Shown: positions 43,314 to 53,045, counted from the first letter of the stretch. The stretch is 64,000 nucleotides of DNA from Rhizobium sp. BK602 (GCF_014195095.1 NZ_JACIBC010000014.1:1-64000), one strand, 5' to 3'. Notes: generated by a model from the sequence alone, not told the origin. A program made the numbers and translations.

Positions 43314-43724
43314 ATGGCAACAAGACCAACCTCCTCCGCGCCCTCGCAGCGCATGCTGCGCGTCGGCGAACAGGTGCGCGCCGCGATCACGCAGGTCCTG
43401 CAGCGCGGTGAAGTGCGCGACGACCTGATCGAGCGCACCGTGATCTCCATTTCCGAAGTGCGGATGTCGCCGGACCTGAAGATCGCCACCGCCTATGTGA
43501 CGCCGCTCGGCGTCAGCGATCACCAGACCGTCATCGACACGCTCAATCGCCATGCGAAGTACATTCGCGGCCGTCTCGGTCCGCAGCTCCGGCAGATGAA
43601 ATACATGCCGGAAGTCCGCTTCCGCGACGATACCAGCTTCGACAATTACAAGAAGATCGATGCACTGCTGCGCTCGCCCGAGGTGAGCCGCGATCTCGAA
43701 GACGACAACGATCAAGATCAATAA
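43314..43724 (+). CDS. rbfA: Ribosome-binding factor A
   Basis: Binds the 30S subunit near helix 1 of 16S rRNA during maturation. The KH-like fold shows QRMLRVGEQVRAAITQVLQR, SISEVRMSPDLKIATAYVTP and MPEVRFRDDTSFDNYKKID. 136 residues. The ribosome site region lies within the end of the palindromic repeat, so the repeat may affect its translation. Confidence 0.95.
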   Translation: MATRPTSSAPSQRMLRVGEQVRAAITQVLQRGEVRDDLIERTVISISEVRMSPDLKIATAYVTPLGVSDHQTVIDTLNRHAKYIRGRLGPQLRQMKYMPEVRFRDDTSFDNYKKIDALLRSPEVSRDLEDDNDQDQ

Positions 43725-43736
43725 CAGAGACAGGCA

Positions 43737-44669
43737 ATGTCCAAACCACGCAAGCCCAAAGGCCGCCCGATTTCCGGCTGGCTGATCCTCGACAAGCCGG
43801 TGGATTTCGGCTCGACCGAGGCCGTTTCCAAGATCAAGTGGCTGTTCAAGGCGCAGAAGGCCGGCCATGCCGGCACGCTCGATCCGCTTGCCTCCGGCAT
43901 GCTGCCGATCGCGCTCGGCGACGCCACCAAGACCGTTCCCTATGTCATGGACGGCCGCAAGATCTATGAATTCACCGTCACCTGGGGCGAGGAACGCGCC
44001 ACGGACGACCTCGAGGGCGAGGTGACGCAGCGCTCCGACAAGCGTCCGGGCGAAGAGGACATCCGCGCGCTGCTGCCGAAATATACCGGCGTCATCAGCC
44101 AGATCCCGCCGCAGTTTTCCGCCATCAAGATATCAGGCGAACGCGCCTACGATCTTGCCCGCGACGGCGAAGCGGTCGAAATCCCCTCGCGTGAGGTCGA
44201 AATCTTCCGCCTGACGCTGCTCGCCTGTCCGGACGCCAACACGGCGCATTTCGAGGTGGAATGCGGCAAGGGCACCTATGTCCGGGCGCTCGCCCGCGAC
44301 TTCGGCCGCGAGCTCGGCTGCTACGGCCATATTTCCGGCCTGCGCCGCAGCTTCGTCGCACCCTTCGCCGAGGAAACCATGGTGCCGCTCGCCGATCTGG
44401 TGGCGCTCGAGGCGATCGAGGACGCGGATGAGCGTCTCGCCGCCCTGGATGCCTTGCTGATCGATACGGCCGAGGCGCTGTCGTCGCTGCCGCATCTCGT
44501 CGTCAACGACGACCAGGCGCATCGCCTGAAGATGGGCAACCCCATCCTCGTGCGCGGCCGCGACGCGCCGGTCGCCGAAAGCGAGGCCTATGTGACGGCG
44601 CGCGGCAAGCTGATCGCCATCGGCGAGATCGGCCAGGGCGAATTCCGCCCCAAGCGGGTGTTTGTGTAA
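43737..44669 (+). CDS. truB: tRNA pseudouridine-55 synthase
   Basis: Makes pseudouridine 55 in the T loop of tRNAs. The active-site motif is GHAGTLDPLASGMLPIALG, whose Asp is the nucleophile. Other features are SGWLILDKPVDFGST and VECGKGTYVRALARDFGREL. A C-terminal PUA-like region follows. 310 residues. It starts 12 bases after rbfA, and rpsO follows. Confidence 0.96.
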   Translation: MSKPRKPKGRPISGWLILDKPVDFGSTEAVSKIKWLFKAQKAGHAGTLDPLASGMLPIALGDATKTVPYVMDGRKIYEFTVTWGEERATDDLEGEVTQRSDKRPGEEDIRALLPKYTGVISQIPPQFSAIKISGERAYDLARDGEAVEIPSREVEIFRLTLLACPDANTAHFEVECGKGTYVRALARDFGRELGCYGHISGLRRSFVAPFAEETMVPLADLVALEAIEDADERLAALDALLIDTAEALSSLPHLVVNDDQAHRLKMGNPILVRGRDAPVAESEAYVTARGKLIAIGEIGQGEFRPKRVFV

Positions 44670-44675
44670 AAGGTG

Positions 44676-44698
44676 CCTTCGCCCCCTCGGGGCGAAGG
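44676..44698 (+). promoter_or_regulatory. Hairpin between truB and rpsO
   Basis: CCTTCGCCCC pairs perfectly with GGGGCGAAGG around CTC, 6 bases past the truB stop. Only GTAAAA follows, so it is not a canonical terminator; it may stabilise the truB transcript or end it inefficiently. Confidence 0.6.
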
Positions 44699-44842
44699 TA
44701 AAACTGAGTCTCTTCCCTTCGCACCTTAAATAGTCTATAGGCAGCGCCAGCATCGGGCCTGCCCGATTGCATTCGCGGCCAATGCTGGACGACATCCCGG
44801 CGTTTGGCGACTTTATTTCCTCTTCATAGAAAGGACCATCCG

Positions 44843-45112
44843 ATGTCGATCACTGCTGAGCGCAAGGCTGCGCTGATCAAGGAATACGCGACCGTCGAAG
44901 GCGACACCGGTTCTCCGGAAGTCCAGGTTGCGATCCTGACCGAGCGCATCAACAACCTCACGGACCACTTCAAGGACCACAAGAAGGACAACCACTCCCG
45001 TCGTGGCCTCCTGACCATGGTCTCCAGCCGGCGCTCGCTTCTTGACTACCTCAAGAAGAAGGACGAAGCCCGTTATACCAAGCTGATCACCAGCCTCGGT
45101 ATCCGTCGCTAA
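44843..45112 (+). CDS. rpsO: 30S ribosomal protein S15
   Basis: Primary binder of the 16S rRNA central domain. Diagnostic sequence: GDTGSPEVQVAILTERINNL, HSRRGLLTMVSSRRSLLDYL, and the end LITSLGIRR. 89 residues, the standard length. The ATG at 44843 follows AAAGGA. The rpsO-pnp order is conserved in bacteria; S15 often autoregulates, but I did not identify a binding pseudoknot here. Confidence 0.97.
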   Translation: MSITAERKAALIKEYATVEGDTGSPEVQVAILTERINNLTDHFKDHKKDNHSRRGLLTMVSSRRSLLDYLKKKDEARYTKLITSLGIRR

Positions 45113-45437
45113 TCGCTTTTTCCGGCGGGCGTTCGCATGAACGTCCGCCGGATGCCTATCAAGGGTTTGAAACCCGCCAAGCTTGTTTCCGTCGCGCGTT
45201 TCGTTTGCGCGATGTGAGGCAGTCGGCAGACCGGATGGGCCGGTTCTGCCCATTACAACCGTTGACCTGTCATGGGGCAGGATTGCCGGATGCTTTCAGC
45301 CGAAGCCTCGCGCTTCGGCCGATCTTCGAAAGCCTCTCGTTGTCTTGCCCGTGATGCGTCACATTTCGTGCGGTTGAAGATGCGCCTTGCCGATTGATGG
45401 CGAGGGCGCCTTTTCCCGCATCACGCAAGGACAAGAT
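45113..45437. other. rpsO-pnp intergenic region
   Basis: About 325 bases between two normally co-transcribed genes. It starts with a strong hairpin (45121-45152) and then holds about 285 bases with no supported coding sequence. In E. coli the equivalent stretch has an RNase III site through which PNPase represses its own mRNA; a similar function is plausible here. Confidence 0.5.
45121..45152 (+). promoter_or_regulatory. Strong hairpin after rpsO, possible terminator or RNase III site
   Basis: TCCGGCGGGCGTTC pairs with GAACGTCCGCCGGA (one G-T pair) around GCAT. A T-run precedes the stem instead of following it, so termination would be weak on the plus strand. Confidence 0.62.
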
Positions 45438-47576
45438 ATGTTCGATATCCATACCGTCGAAATCGAGTGGGCAGGCCGCCCGCTGAAGCTCGAAACCGGC
45501 AAGATCGCCCGCCAGGCCGATGGCGCCGTCGTCGCCACCTACGGCGAGACCGTGGTTCTGGCCACCGTCGTTTCCGCCAAGGCACCGAAGCCGGGCCAGG
45601 ACTTCTTCCCGCTCACCGTCAACTACCAGGAAAAGACCTACGCGGCCGGCAAGATCCCCGGCGGCTACTTCAAGCGCGAGGGACGTCCGAGCGAAAACGA
45701 GACCCTCGTTTCCCGCCTGATCGATCGCCCGATCCGCCCGCTCTTCCCGGAAGGCTACAAGAACGACACGCAGGTCGTCGTCACTGTCATCCAGCATGAC
45801 CTGGAAAACAATCCCGACATCCTGTCGATGGTTGCCACCTCGGCAGCCCTGACGCTCTCCGGCGTTCCGTTCATGGGCCCGGTCGGCGGCGCTCGCGTCG
45901 GTTACATCAACGGCGAATACGTCCTCAACCCGCATCTCGACGAGATGGACGAATCGAGCCTCGACCTCGTCGTCGCCGGCACGCAGGACGCCGTGCTGAT
46001 GGTCGAATCCGAAGCCAAGGAATTGCCCGAAGACGTCATGCTCGGCGCCGTCATGTTCGGTCATCGCGGCTTCCAGCCGGTCATCGACGCGATCATCAAG
46101 CTCGCTGAAGTCGCCGCCAAGGAGCCCCGCGACTTCCAGCCGGAAGACTATTCCGCTCTCGAAGCCGAGATGCTCGGCCTTGCCGAGGCAGACCTGCGCG
46201 ACGCCTACAAGATCACCCAGAAGGCCGATCGCTACGCCGCCGTCGATGCCGTCAAGGCGAAGGTCAAGGCACACTTCCTGCCGGCCGAAGGCGAAGCCAA
46301 GTACACCGCCGAAGAAGTCGGCGCCATCTTCAAGCACCTGCAGGCCAAGATCGTTCGCTGGAACATCCTCGACACATCAAGCCGTATCGACGGTCGCGAC
46401 CTGTCGACCGTTCGCCCGATCGTCTCGGAAGTCGGCCTTCTGCCGCGCACGCACGGTTCGGCGCTGTTTACCCGCGGTGAAACGCAGGCGATCGTCGTTG
46501 CCACGCTCGGCACCGGCGAAGACGAACAGTATGTCGACAGCCTGACGGGCATGTACAAGGAGCGCTTCCTGCTCCATTACAACTTCCCGCCCTACTCGGT
46601 TGGCGAAACCGGCCGCATGGGTTCCCCGGGTCGTCGCGAAATCGGTCACGGCAAGCTCGCATGGCGCGCTATCCGCCCGATGCTGCCGACGGCGGAACAG
46701 TTCCCCTACACGCTGCGCGTCGTCTCCGAGATCACCGAGTCCAACGGCTCGTCCTCGATGGCGACGGTTTGCGGCACCTCGCTCGCCCTGATGGACGCCG
46801 GCGTTCCGCTGGCCAAGCCGGTTGCCGGCATCGCCATGGGTCTGATCCTGGAAGGCGATCGCTTCGCCGTTCTCTCCGACATTCTCGGTGACGAAGATCA
46901 CCTCGGCGACATGGACTTCAAGGTCGCCGGCACTGCCGACGGCATCACCTCGCTGCAGATGGACATCAAGATCGCCGGTATCACCGAAGAGATCATGAAG
47001 GTCGCTCTCGGCCAGGCACAGGGCGGTCGCACCCACATCCTCGGCGAAATGGCCAAGGCAATCACCGAAAGCCGCGGCCAGCTCGGCGAATTCGCACCGC
47101 GCATCGAAGTCATGAACATCCCGGTCGACAAGATCCGTGAAGTCATCGGCTCCGGCGGCAAGGTCATCCGCGAAATCGTCGAAAAGACCGGCGCGAAGAT
47201 CAACATCGAAGACGACGGCACCGTCAAGATCGCCTCGTCCTCCGGCAAGGAAATCGAAGCGGCCCGCAAGTGGATCCACTCGATCGTCGCCGAGCCGGAA
47301 GTCGGCCAGATCTACGAAGGCACGGTCGTCAAGACCGCTGACTTCGGCGCTTTCGTCAACTTCTTCGGCGCCCGCGACGGCCTCGTCCACATCTCGCAGC
47401 TCGCTTCCGAGCGCGTTGCCAAGACGCAGGACGTCGTCAAGGAAGGCGACAAGGTCTGGGTCAAGCTCCTCGGCTTCGACGAACGCGGCAAGGTCCGCCT
47501 GTCCATGAAGGTCGTCGACCAGACGACCGGCCAGGAAATCGCCGCCGACAAGAAGAAGGACGACGCGGCCGAATAA
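45438..47576 (+). CDS. pnp: Polynucleotide phosphorylase
   Basis: Phosphorolytic 3'-to-5' exoribonuclease and degradosome component. Two RNase PH domains are seen (first about 10-215; second about 310-550, with GSSSMATVCGTSLALMDAGV), then a KH domain (about 556-610; DKIREVIGSGGKVIREIVEK) and an S1 domain (about 620-690; GTVVKTADFGAFVNFFGARD). 712 residues. The ATG at 45438 is preceded by AAGGAC; the upstream in-frame extension is not conserved-looking. Confidence 0.97.
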   Translation: MFDIHTVEIEWAGRPLKLETGKIARQADGAVVATYGETVVLATVVSAKAPKPGQDFFPLTVNYQEKTYAAGKIPGGYFKREGRPSENETLVSRLIDRPIRPLFPEGYKNDTQVVVTVIQHDLENNPDILSMVATSAALTLSGVPFMGPVGGARVGYINGEYVLNPHLDEMDESSLDLVVAGTQDAVLMVESEAKELPEDVMLGAVMFGHRGFQPVIDAIIKLAEVAAKEPRDFQPEDYSALEAEMLGLAEADLRDAYKITQKADRYAAVDAVKAKVKAHFLPAEGEAKYTAEEVGAIFKHLQAKIVRWNILDTSSRIDGRDLSTVRPIVSEVGLLPRTHGSALFTRGETQAIVVATLGTGEDEQYVDSLTGMYKERFLLHYNFPPYSVGETGRMGSPGRREIGHGKLAWRAIRPMLPTAEQFPYTLRVVSEITESNGSSSMATVCGTSLALMDAGVPLAKPVAGIAMGLILEGDRFAVLSDILGDEDHLGDMDFKVAGTADGITSLQMDIKIAGITEEIMKVALGQAQGGRTHILGEMAKAITESRGQLGEFAPRIEVMNIPVDKIREVIGSGGKVIREIVEKTGAKINIEDDGTVKIASSSGKEIEAARKWIHSIVAEPEVGQIYEGTVVKTADFGAFVNFFGARDGLVHISQLASERVAKTQDVVKEGDKVWVKLLGFDERGKVRLSMKVVDQTTGQEIAADKKKDDAAE

Positions 47577-47598
47577 GCTGCGCCTTCATCCAGGTTCC

Positions 47599-47630
47599 GG
47601 GGCGCGGGATTCGTTTCCGCGCCCTTTTTA
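47599..47630 (+). terminator. Rho-independent terminator of pnp
   Basis: GGGCGCGG pairs with CCGCGCCC around GATTCGTTT, followed by TTTTTAT. It lies 23 bases after the pnp stop and ends the superoperon. Confidence 0.9.
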
Positions 47631-47679
47631 TATTGAATGCCGCCGGTCCCGCCTGCTTTTGCTGAAACTATGTGCCCGG

Positions 47680-47823
47680 CCCCTCACCCTAGCCCTCTCC
47701 CCGCATAGGCGGGGAGGGGGGACATGATCGTGCTCGATAATCGCCCTTCGTTAAATTGGGCATGTTGTCTTGCGCCGTCGTCCCCTCTCCCCGTCCCAAC
47801 GGGGAGAGGGTTAGGGTGAGGGG
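47680..47823. repeat. BIME-like pair of inverted REP elements
   Basis: The left unit is CCCCTCACCCTAGCCCTC with CTCCCCGCATAGGCGGGGAG, and the right unit is CCCCTCTCCCCG with CGGGGAGAGGGTTAGGGTG. They are inverted copies separated by about 60 bases, between the pnp terminator and rsmC. Confidence 0.85.
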
Positions 47824-47895
47824 CAAGCACGAGGTTACGATAAAGACGCGCATATCCGACGATCCAAGTCCACTTCCCACGACGAGACCCCGCCC

Positions 47896-48912
47896 ATGAG
47901 CCGCGATGCCCTGAAAACCCTGTTCCATCCCTTTGCCTCCGGCACCGTCACCCCACCCGGCGAAGGCGAGCGCATCCTGTTTCTCGGCGCGGAAGCGGGC
48001 TTTTCGCTGCCGCAGGGCTTTGCCGGCGATCTTGCCGCCGTCCAGGGTTTCCGCCCCTTCTTTCGCCAGCTTCAGGCGCAGCGCATCAATGTGACGCCAC
48101 AGATCGAAGGCGGCGACTTTGACGGTGCGCTGGTGCTCTCCACCAAACACAAGGGCGAGAACGAGGCTCATATCGCCGAAGCACTGATGCGCGTGAAGGC
48201 GGGCGGGCTGATCGTCGTCGCCGGCGGCAAGGAAGACGGCATCCAGCCGCTGCGCAAGCGGGTGGAAGGTCTCGGGCTCGATGTCGAGCACATGCCGAAA
48301 TATCACGGCGTCGCCTTCTGGTTCACCCGCCCCTCCGACGGCGATGCGCTGGCCTCGCAGCTGATCAAGCCGGCCGCCCGCGTCGACGGACGCTTCACCA
48401 CGGCGGCGGGGATGTTCTCGCATGACCGCATCGATGCCGGCTCGGAACTGCTGGCCTCGCGCCTGCCGAGCGATTTTTCCGGCGACGCCGCCGATTTCGG
48501 CGCCGGCTGGGGCTATCTCTCGGTGGAACTGGCGACCCGGTCACCGGGGATTGCGCGTCTGGACCTCTACGAGGCCCATTATGACGCGCTGGAAGCCGCC
48601 AGGGCCAATCTGCTGGAAAACTGCCCGAAGGTCGCCCAGCGCTTCTTCTGGCACGATCTGGCCAGCGAGCCGGTCAAGGAAAAATACGATCTGATCATCA
48701 TGAACCCGCCCTTCCATGAAGGCCATGCCGCCGAGCCTTCGCTCGGCCAGGCGATGATCAAGACCGCGGCCTCAGCGCTGCGCGGCGGCGGCCGGCTGAT
48801 GCTGGTCGCCAATCGCGGCCTGCCCTATGAGCCGGTGCTGGCGGAGAATTTCCGCGAGCATGGCGAGGCCTGCCGCAATGCCCGCTTCAAGGTTCTGTGG
48901 GCCAAGAAGTAA
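47896..48912 (+). CDS. rsmC: RsmC-type 16S rRNA (guanine-N2) methyltransferase
   Basis: Methylates a guanine of 16S rRNA (G1207 in E. coli). It has the duplicated architecture of RsmC/RlmG: a degenerate N-terminal methyltransferase domain (about 1-155) and an active C-terminal domain with the SAM site AADFGAGWGYLSVELA and the catalytic motif IIMNPPFHEGHA. 338 residues. The gene stands alone downstream of the REP pair. RlmG would be the main alternative, but length and motifs fit RsmC better. Confidence 0.87.
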   Translation: MSRDALKTLFHPFASGTVTPPGEGERILFLGAEAGFSLPQGFAGDLAAVQGFRPFFRQLQAQRINVTPQIEGGDFDGALVLSTKHKGENEAHIAEALMRVKAGGLIVVAGGKEDGIQPLRKRVEGLGLDVEHMPKYHGVAFWFTRPSDGDALASQLIKPAARVDGRFTTAAGMFSHDRIDAGSELLASRLPSDFSGDAADFGAGWGYLSVELATRSPGIARLDLYEAHYDALEAARANLLENCPKVAQRFFWHDLASEPVKEKYDLIIMNPPFHEGHAAEPSLGQAMIKTAASALRGGGRLMLVANRGLPYEPVLAENFREHGEACRNARFKVLWAKK

Positions 48913-48942
48913 GCGCGAGCCTGTTGGGCAGGTGCCTTGGTA

Positions 48943-50154
48943 TCAGCGATGCACATATCGATCGCGAAGGCGCAGGAAGGTTTTCTCCACCAGAAACCAC
49001 AGCGCCGTCGCGACGATGAAGCAGGTGGCGAAATAGACCACGAAGCCCGACAGCCCCAGCAGGTTCTCCTTGCCGAAAATCATCTTGTCGAGGTGATAGA
49101 CGCCCTTGTGGGTGAGATAGAGGCTGTAGGACAAGGTCGCGACCGCGGTGGCGCCGGCAAAGCGCCAGCCTCCGAATGCCCGCTCCAGATCCAGCATGCC
49201 GCCGAGCACCAGCGCCACGCCGGCCGAGAGTAACGGGAAACCCGCGACGGAGCCGACGAGGGATTGCGCCACCAGCGGCAGGTCCGCGCCGGCGAACGCG
49301 CCGCGATGGGAAAAGGCGAGAAGAGCGGCGATGACGAGGACTGCGCCGAAACCGAGCGAGACGGGGATCGGCAGATATCGCCGCCACAGTTCCGGCCGGA
49401 ACAGCCTCGCCGCCGCCAGAAGCACGCCGAACATCAGCCCGTCCAGCCGGTTATAGGTCGGGTAATAGACCTCGCGCAGATAGGCGGCGAAAGCCTCCCG
49501 ATACGTCCCGGCATCGGCAAGGGCACCCACCTCGCCTTGCCAGAGCGCGTAGCGCAGAAGCACGCCGGCCGCCAGCAGCGTCCCGGCCAGAGCGAGCACG
49601 GTTGCAGGCGTGGCGCGCTTGTAAAGCAGGAGCGCCAGCAGCGGCAGAACCAGATAGAAATGCTCCTCGACGCTCAGCGACCAGGCTTCGGTGAAGGTGC
49701 CGCCATAGCGCGGATCGAGCCCGAAATTGACGGTGAAGGTCGCAAACCGCCAGACCGGCTGCATGGCCGGCGCATCGCGCAGCACCGGGAACAAAGCATA
49801 GGCAGCCAGCACCACGAAGAAGGCCGGCAGGATGCGGAAGGCGCGGCGCAGATAGAAGGATTTCAGATCGACGCGGCCGTGACGCGCCACCTCGCCCAAA
49901 AGCTGGGTACCGATGAGATAGCCGCTCAAGACGAAGAAGATATCGACGCCGATCCAGCCATAGGACCGGATCCCGACCAGCACGCCCGGCGTCGCCTCGA
50001 TGGGCAGGTGCACCAGCATGACCAGCAGGATCGCCAGCGAGCGCAGCATATCCGGCCCGCCTGCCCTGGAGCCGGTGGCGACCGCCACATCGGAGTAGGC
50101 ACTCTTCTTCGACGGCGCAAGCGCCTGGGAATCGGCAATATCAACGGTGTTCAC
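48943..50154 (-). CDS. Acyltransferase-3 family membrane protein (OafA/YrhL type)
   Basis: An integral membrane O-acyltransferase of 403 residues with about ten hydrophobic segments. The N-terminal part has MLRSLAILLVMLVHLP and GWIGVDIFFVLSGYLIGTQL, followed by FYLRRAFRILPAFFVV, which is typical for the family, and SLSVEEHFYLVLPLLALLLY. Family members acetylate or otherwise acylate polysaccharides, LPS or Nod factors. The substrate is not determined. No polysaccharide genes are adjacent. Confidence 0.88.
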   Translation of the reverse strand: MNTVDIADSQALAPSKKSAYSDVAVATGSRAGGPDMLRSLAILLVMLVHLPIEATPGVLVGIRSYGWIGVDIFFVLSGYLIGTQLLGEVARHGRVDLKSFYLRRAFRILPAFFVVLAAYALFPVLRDAPAMQPVWRFATFTVNFGLDPRYGGTFTEAWSLSVEEHFYLVLPLLALLLYKRATPATVLALAGTLLAAGVLLRYALWQGEVGALADAGTYREAFAAYLREVYYPTYNRLDGLMFGVLLAAARLFRPELWRRYLPIPVSLGFGAVLVIAALLAFSHRGAFAGADLPLVAQSLVGSVAGFPLLSAGVALVLGGMLDLERAFGGWRFAGATAVATLSYSLYLTHKGVYHLDKMIFGKENLLGLSGFVVYFATCFIVATALWFLVEKTFLRLRDRYVHR

Positions 50155-50440
50155 GGCTGGGGTTCCCGTAAATGGTTAACAAGCGCGGCGATGACGATGC
50201 AGGAGATGTCTTGAACGAGAGGGTTGTAGCGGATTTATCCCGGCGCGTAATGAGCGGCGCCTGGAAGGATAAAATTAACCTAAATTTTCCGTAAATTTTT
50301 AGCGAATCGCTGTGGAAAGTCGTCGCTGCGCCCGCTTATACGGGATCGGACTACCGATCAGATCCCGGCGAACAGGTGGTCTCCCGCGGAAGCCTATCCC
50401 CCGCAGCCGATGGCCGCGAGGGATAAATCCGGATGAAGAC

Positions 50441-51247
50441 TTACTCGGCGTCGGCCTGGGCCAGCGCTTCCAGCGTCGGCATCGAGGTGATGTTGTAGCC
50501 GGCGTCGACATAGTGGATTTCGCCGGTGACACCTGCCGAGAGGTCGGAAAGCAGGTAGAGCGACGACGACCCCACCTGGTCGATGGTCACCGACCGACGC
50601 AGCGGCGCATTGCGCTGGTTCCACGACAGGATGGCGCGGGCGTCGGAAATGCCGGCGCCGGCGAGCGTGCGGATCGGGCCGGCGGAAACGGCATTGACGC
50701 GGATGCCGCGCGGGCCGTAATCGGCGGCGAGATAGCGCACCGAGGCTTCCAGAGCCGCCTTGGCGACACCCATGACGTTGTAGTTCGGGATGACGCGCGT
50801 CGAGCCGTTATAGGTCAGCGTCAACATGCTGCCGCCCTCCGACATCAGGTCGGCGGCGCGCTTGGCGATCTCGGTGAAGGAGAAACAGGAGATGACCATG
50901 GTGCGGGTGAAGTTTTCCCGCGTGGTGTTGGCGTAGAGCCCCTTCAGCTCGTTCTTGTCGGAAAAGCCGATGGCGTGGACGATGAAATCCAGCTTGCCCC
51001 AGCGCGCCTTGATCTCTTCGAAGACCGAATCGACCGAGGCGAGATCCTCGACGTCGCAGGGCAGAAGGAAATCCGAACCGACTTCGGCGGCGAGCGGCTT
51101 GACGCGCTTGCCGAGCGCTTCGCCCTGGAAGGTGAATGCCAGTTCCGCGCCTTCGGCCGCGAGTGCCTTCGAAATGCCCCAAGCAATGGAATGATTGTTT
51201 GCGACGCCCATGATGAGGCCGCGCTTACCCTGCATGATTCCCGTCAT
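50441..51247 (-). CDS. fabI: Enoyl-[acyl-carrier-protein] reductase (NADH)
   Basis: Last reduction of the fatty acid elongation cycle. FabI hallmark residues are Tyr156 and Lys163 (YNVMGVAK, Tyr-x6-Lys), with the additional Tyr146. The N-terminus GKRGLIMGVANNHSIAWGIS is typical. 268 residues. It begins 4 bases after the fabB stop and is the third gene of the fabA-fabB-fabI operon. Rhizobia often have a second fabI elsewhere. Confidence 0.94.
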   Translation of the reverse strand: MTGIMQGKRGLIMGVANNHSIAWGISKALAAEGAELAFTFQGEALGKRVKPLAAEVGSDFLLPCDVEDLASVDSVFEEIKARWGKLDFIVHAIGFSDKNELKGLYANTTRENFTRTMVISCFSFTEIAKRAADLMSEGGSMLTLTYNGSTRVIPNYNVMGVAKAALEASVRYLAADYGPRGIRVNAVSAGPIRTLAGAGISDARAILSWNQRNAPLRRSVTIDQVGSSSLYLLSDLSAGVTGEIHYVDAGYNITSMPTLEALAQADAE

Positions 51248-51251
51248 TGCT

Positions 51252-52475
51252 TTATCCGTTGTAGCGCTGGAATACGAGCGTGGCGTTGGTGCCGCCGAAT
51301 CCGAAGGAGTTGGAGAGAGCTATGTCGATCTTGGCATTGTCGATACGCTTGCGCACGACCGGCACACCCTCGAATTCCGGATCGAGTTCGGTGATATGCG
51401 CGCTTTCGCCGATGAAGCGGTCCTGCATCATCAGGATCGAGTAGATCGATTCCTGCACGCCGGCCGCGCCCAGCGAATGGCCCGTCAGCGACTTGGTCGA
51501 CTGGATCGGCGGGATCTTGGCTCCGAAAACCTCGCGGATGGCGCCGATTTCCTTGCTGTCGCCGACCGGCGTCGAGGTGCCGTGCGTATTGATGTAGTCG
51601 ACATCGCCCTTCACGGTGGCGAGCGCCTGGCGCATGCAGCGCACCGCGCCCTCGCCCGATGGTGCGACCATGTCGTAGCCGTCGGAGGTGGCGCCATAGC
51701 CGACGATTTCGGCATAGATCTTGGCGCCGCGCGCCTTGGCGTGTTCAAGCTCCTCGAGCACCAGCACGCCGGCGCCGCCGGCGATGACGAAGCCGTCGCG
51801 GCTGACATCATAGGCGCGGGACGCGGTTTCCGGGTGATCCTCGTTGAACTTGGACGACATGGCGCCCATGGCGTCGAAGAGGTTCGACATGGTCCAGTCG
51901 AGATCCTCGTGGCCGCCGGCGAACATGACGTCCTGCTTGCCCCACTGGATCATCTCGGCGGCATTGCCGATGCAGTGCGCCGAGGTCGAGCAGGCCGACG
52001 AGATGGAATAGTTGACGCCGTAGATCTTGAACCAGGTGGCGAGCGTCGCAGACGCCGTCGACGACATCGCCTTCGGCACGGCGAAGGGGCCGACGCGCTT
52101 CGGGCTGTTGTTCTTGCGGGTGATGTCGGCGGCTTCGATCAGCGTGCGGGTCGAGGGGCCGCCCGAGCCCATGATGATGCCGGTGCGCTCGTTGCTGATA
52201 TCGCTCTCTTCGAGACCACTATCGGCGAGCGCCTGCTTCATGGCGACATGGTTCCAGGCGCCGCCCTGCGACAGGAAGCGCATGGCGCGGCGGTCGACCA
52301 GCTCGGTCACGTCGATCTTCGGCGCGCCCCAGACCTGGCACTTGAAACCATGCTCGGCGAAATCGTTCGAAAACGAGATGCCGGACTTGGCCTCGCGCAA
52401 CGACGCGGCAACCTCTTGCGCATCGTTGCCGATGGATGAAACGATACCCAGACCCGTGACAACAACCCGTCTCAT
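51252..52475 (-). CDS. fabB: Beta-ketoacyl-ACP synthase I
   Basis: Condensing enzyme required for unsaturated fatty acid elongation. The active-site Cys is in SISSACSTSAHC, and the two His are in NTHGTSTPVGD and TGHSLGAAG. 407 residues. Position directly after fabA identifies it as FabB and not FabF. The start MRRVVVTGLGIVSSIG is standard. Confidence 0.95.
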   Translation of the reverse strand: MRRVVVTGLGIVSSIGNDAQEVAASLREAKSGISFSNDFAEHGFKCQVWGAPKIDVTELVDRRAMRFLSQGGAWNHVAMKQALADSGLEESDISNERTGIIMGSGGPSTRTLIEAADITRKNNSPKRVGPFAVPKAMSSTASATLATWFKIYGVNYSISSACSTSAHCIGNAAEMIQWGKQDVMFAGGHEDLDWTMSNLFDAMGAMSSKFNEDHPETASRAYDVSRDGFVIAGGAGVLVLEELEHAKARGAKIYAEIVGYGATSDGYDMVAPSGEGAVRCMRQALATVKGDVDYINTHGTSTPVGDSKEIGAIREVFGAKIPPIQSTKSLTGHSLGAAGVQESIYSILMMQDRFIGESAHITELDPEFEGVPVVRKRIDNAKIDIALSNSFGFGGTNATLVFQRYNG

Positions 52476-52529
52476 GTCGATGACCTTTTCTAAAACATCT
52501 CTTCTTTGTGGCGGCGGCGGCGCCGCGGT

Positions 52530-53045
52530 TCAGGCAGTCTTGTCCTTCGACAGACCGACGCGCAGATCCGTTGCCTGGTAGATGACCTCGCCGTCGGCCT
52601 TCAGCCAGCCGTCGGCGGTGCCCAGAACCAGGCGGCCGCGCATGACGCGCTTGAAGTCGATGCCGTATTCGAGGAGCTTCGTGTCCGGACGGACCATGCC
52701 CTTGAACTTCACTTCGCCGGTGGACAGCGCCATGCCGCGGCCGGGTTCGCCGAGCCAGCCGAGGAAGAAGCCGGTCAACTGCCACATGCCGTCAAGGCCG
52801 AGGCAGCCCGGCATGATCGGGTTGCCGGCGAAATGGCATGGGAAATACCAGTCGTCGGGGCGCACGTCGTATTCGGCGCGGATGTAGCCCTTGTCGAAGG
52901 CGCCGCCGGTTTCGGAAATATCTGTAATGCGATGGACCATCAGCATCGGCGGCAGGGGAAGCTGTGCGTTGCCGGGGCCAAACAATTCGCCGCGGCCGCA
53001 GGCCAGGATTTCCTCATAGTTGAAGCTGGACTGTCTCGTCGTCAT
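52530..53045 (-). CDS. fabA: 3-hydroxydecanoyl-ACP dehydratase/isomerase
   Basis: Introduces the double bond in the anaerobic unsaturated fatty acid pathway. Catalytic His71 and Asp85 are in the segment PCHFAGNPIMPGCLGLDG, the classic FabA motif. 171 residues. The ATG at 53045 (MTTRQSSFNYEEIL) is chosen; a longer frame from 53066 lacks support. It is the first gene of the fabABI operon and is divergent from irr across about 300 bases. Confidence 0.96.
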   Translation of the reverse strand: MTTRQSSFNYEEILACGRGELFGPGNAQLPLPPMLMVHRITDISETGGAFDKGYIRAEYDVRPDDWYFPCHFAGNPIMPGCLGLDGMWQLTGFFLGWLGEPGRGMALSTGEVKFKGMVRPDTKLLEYGIDFKRVMRGRLVLGTADGWLKADGEVIYQATDLRVGLSKDKTA

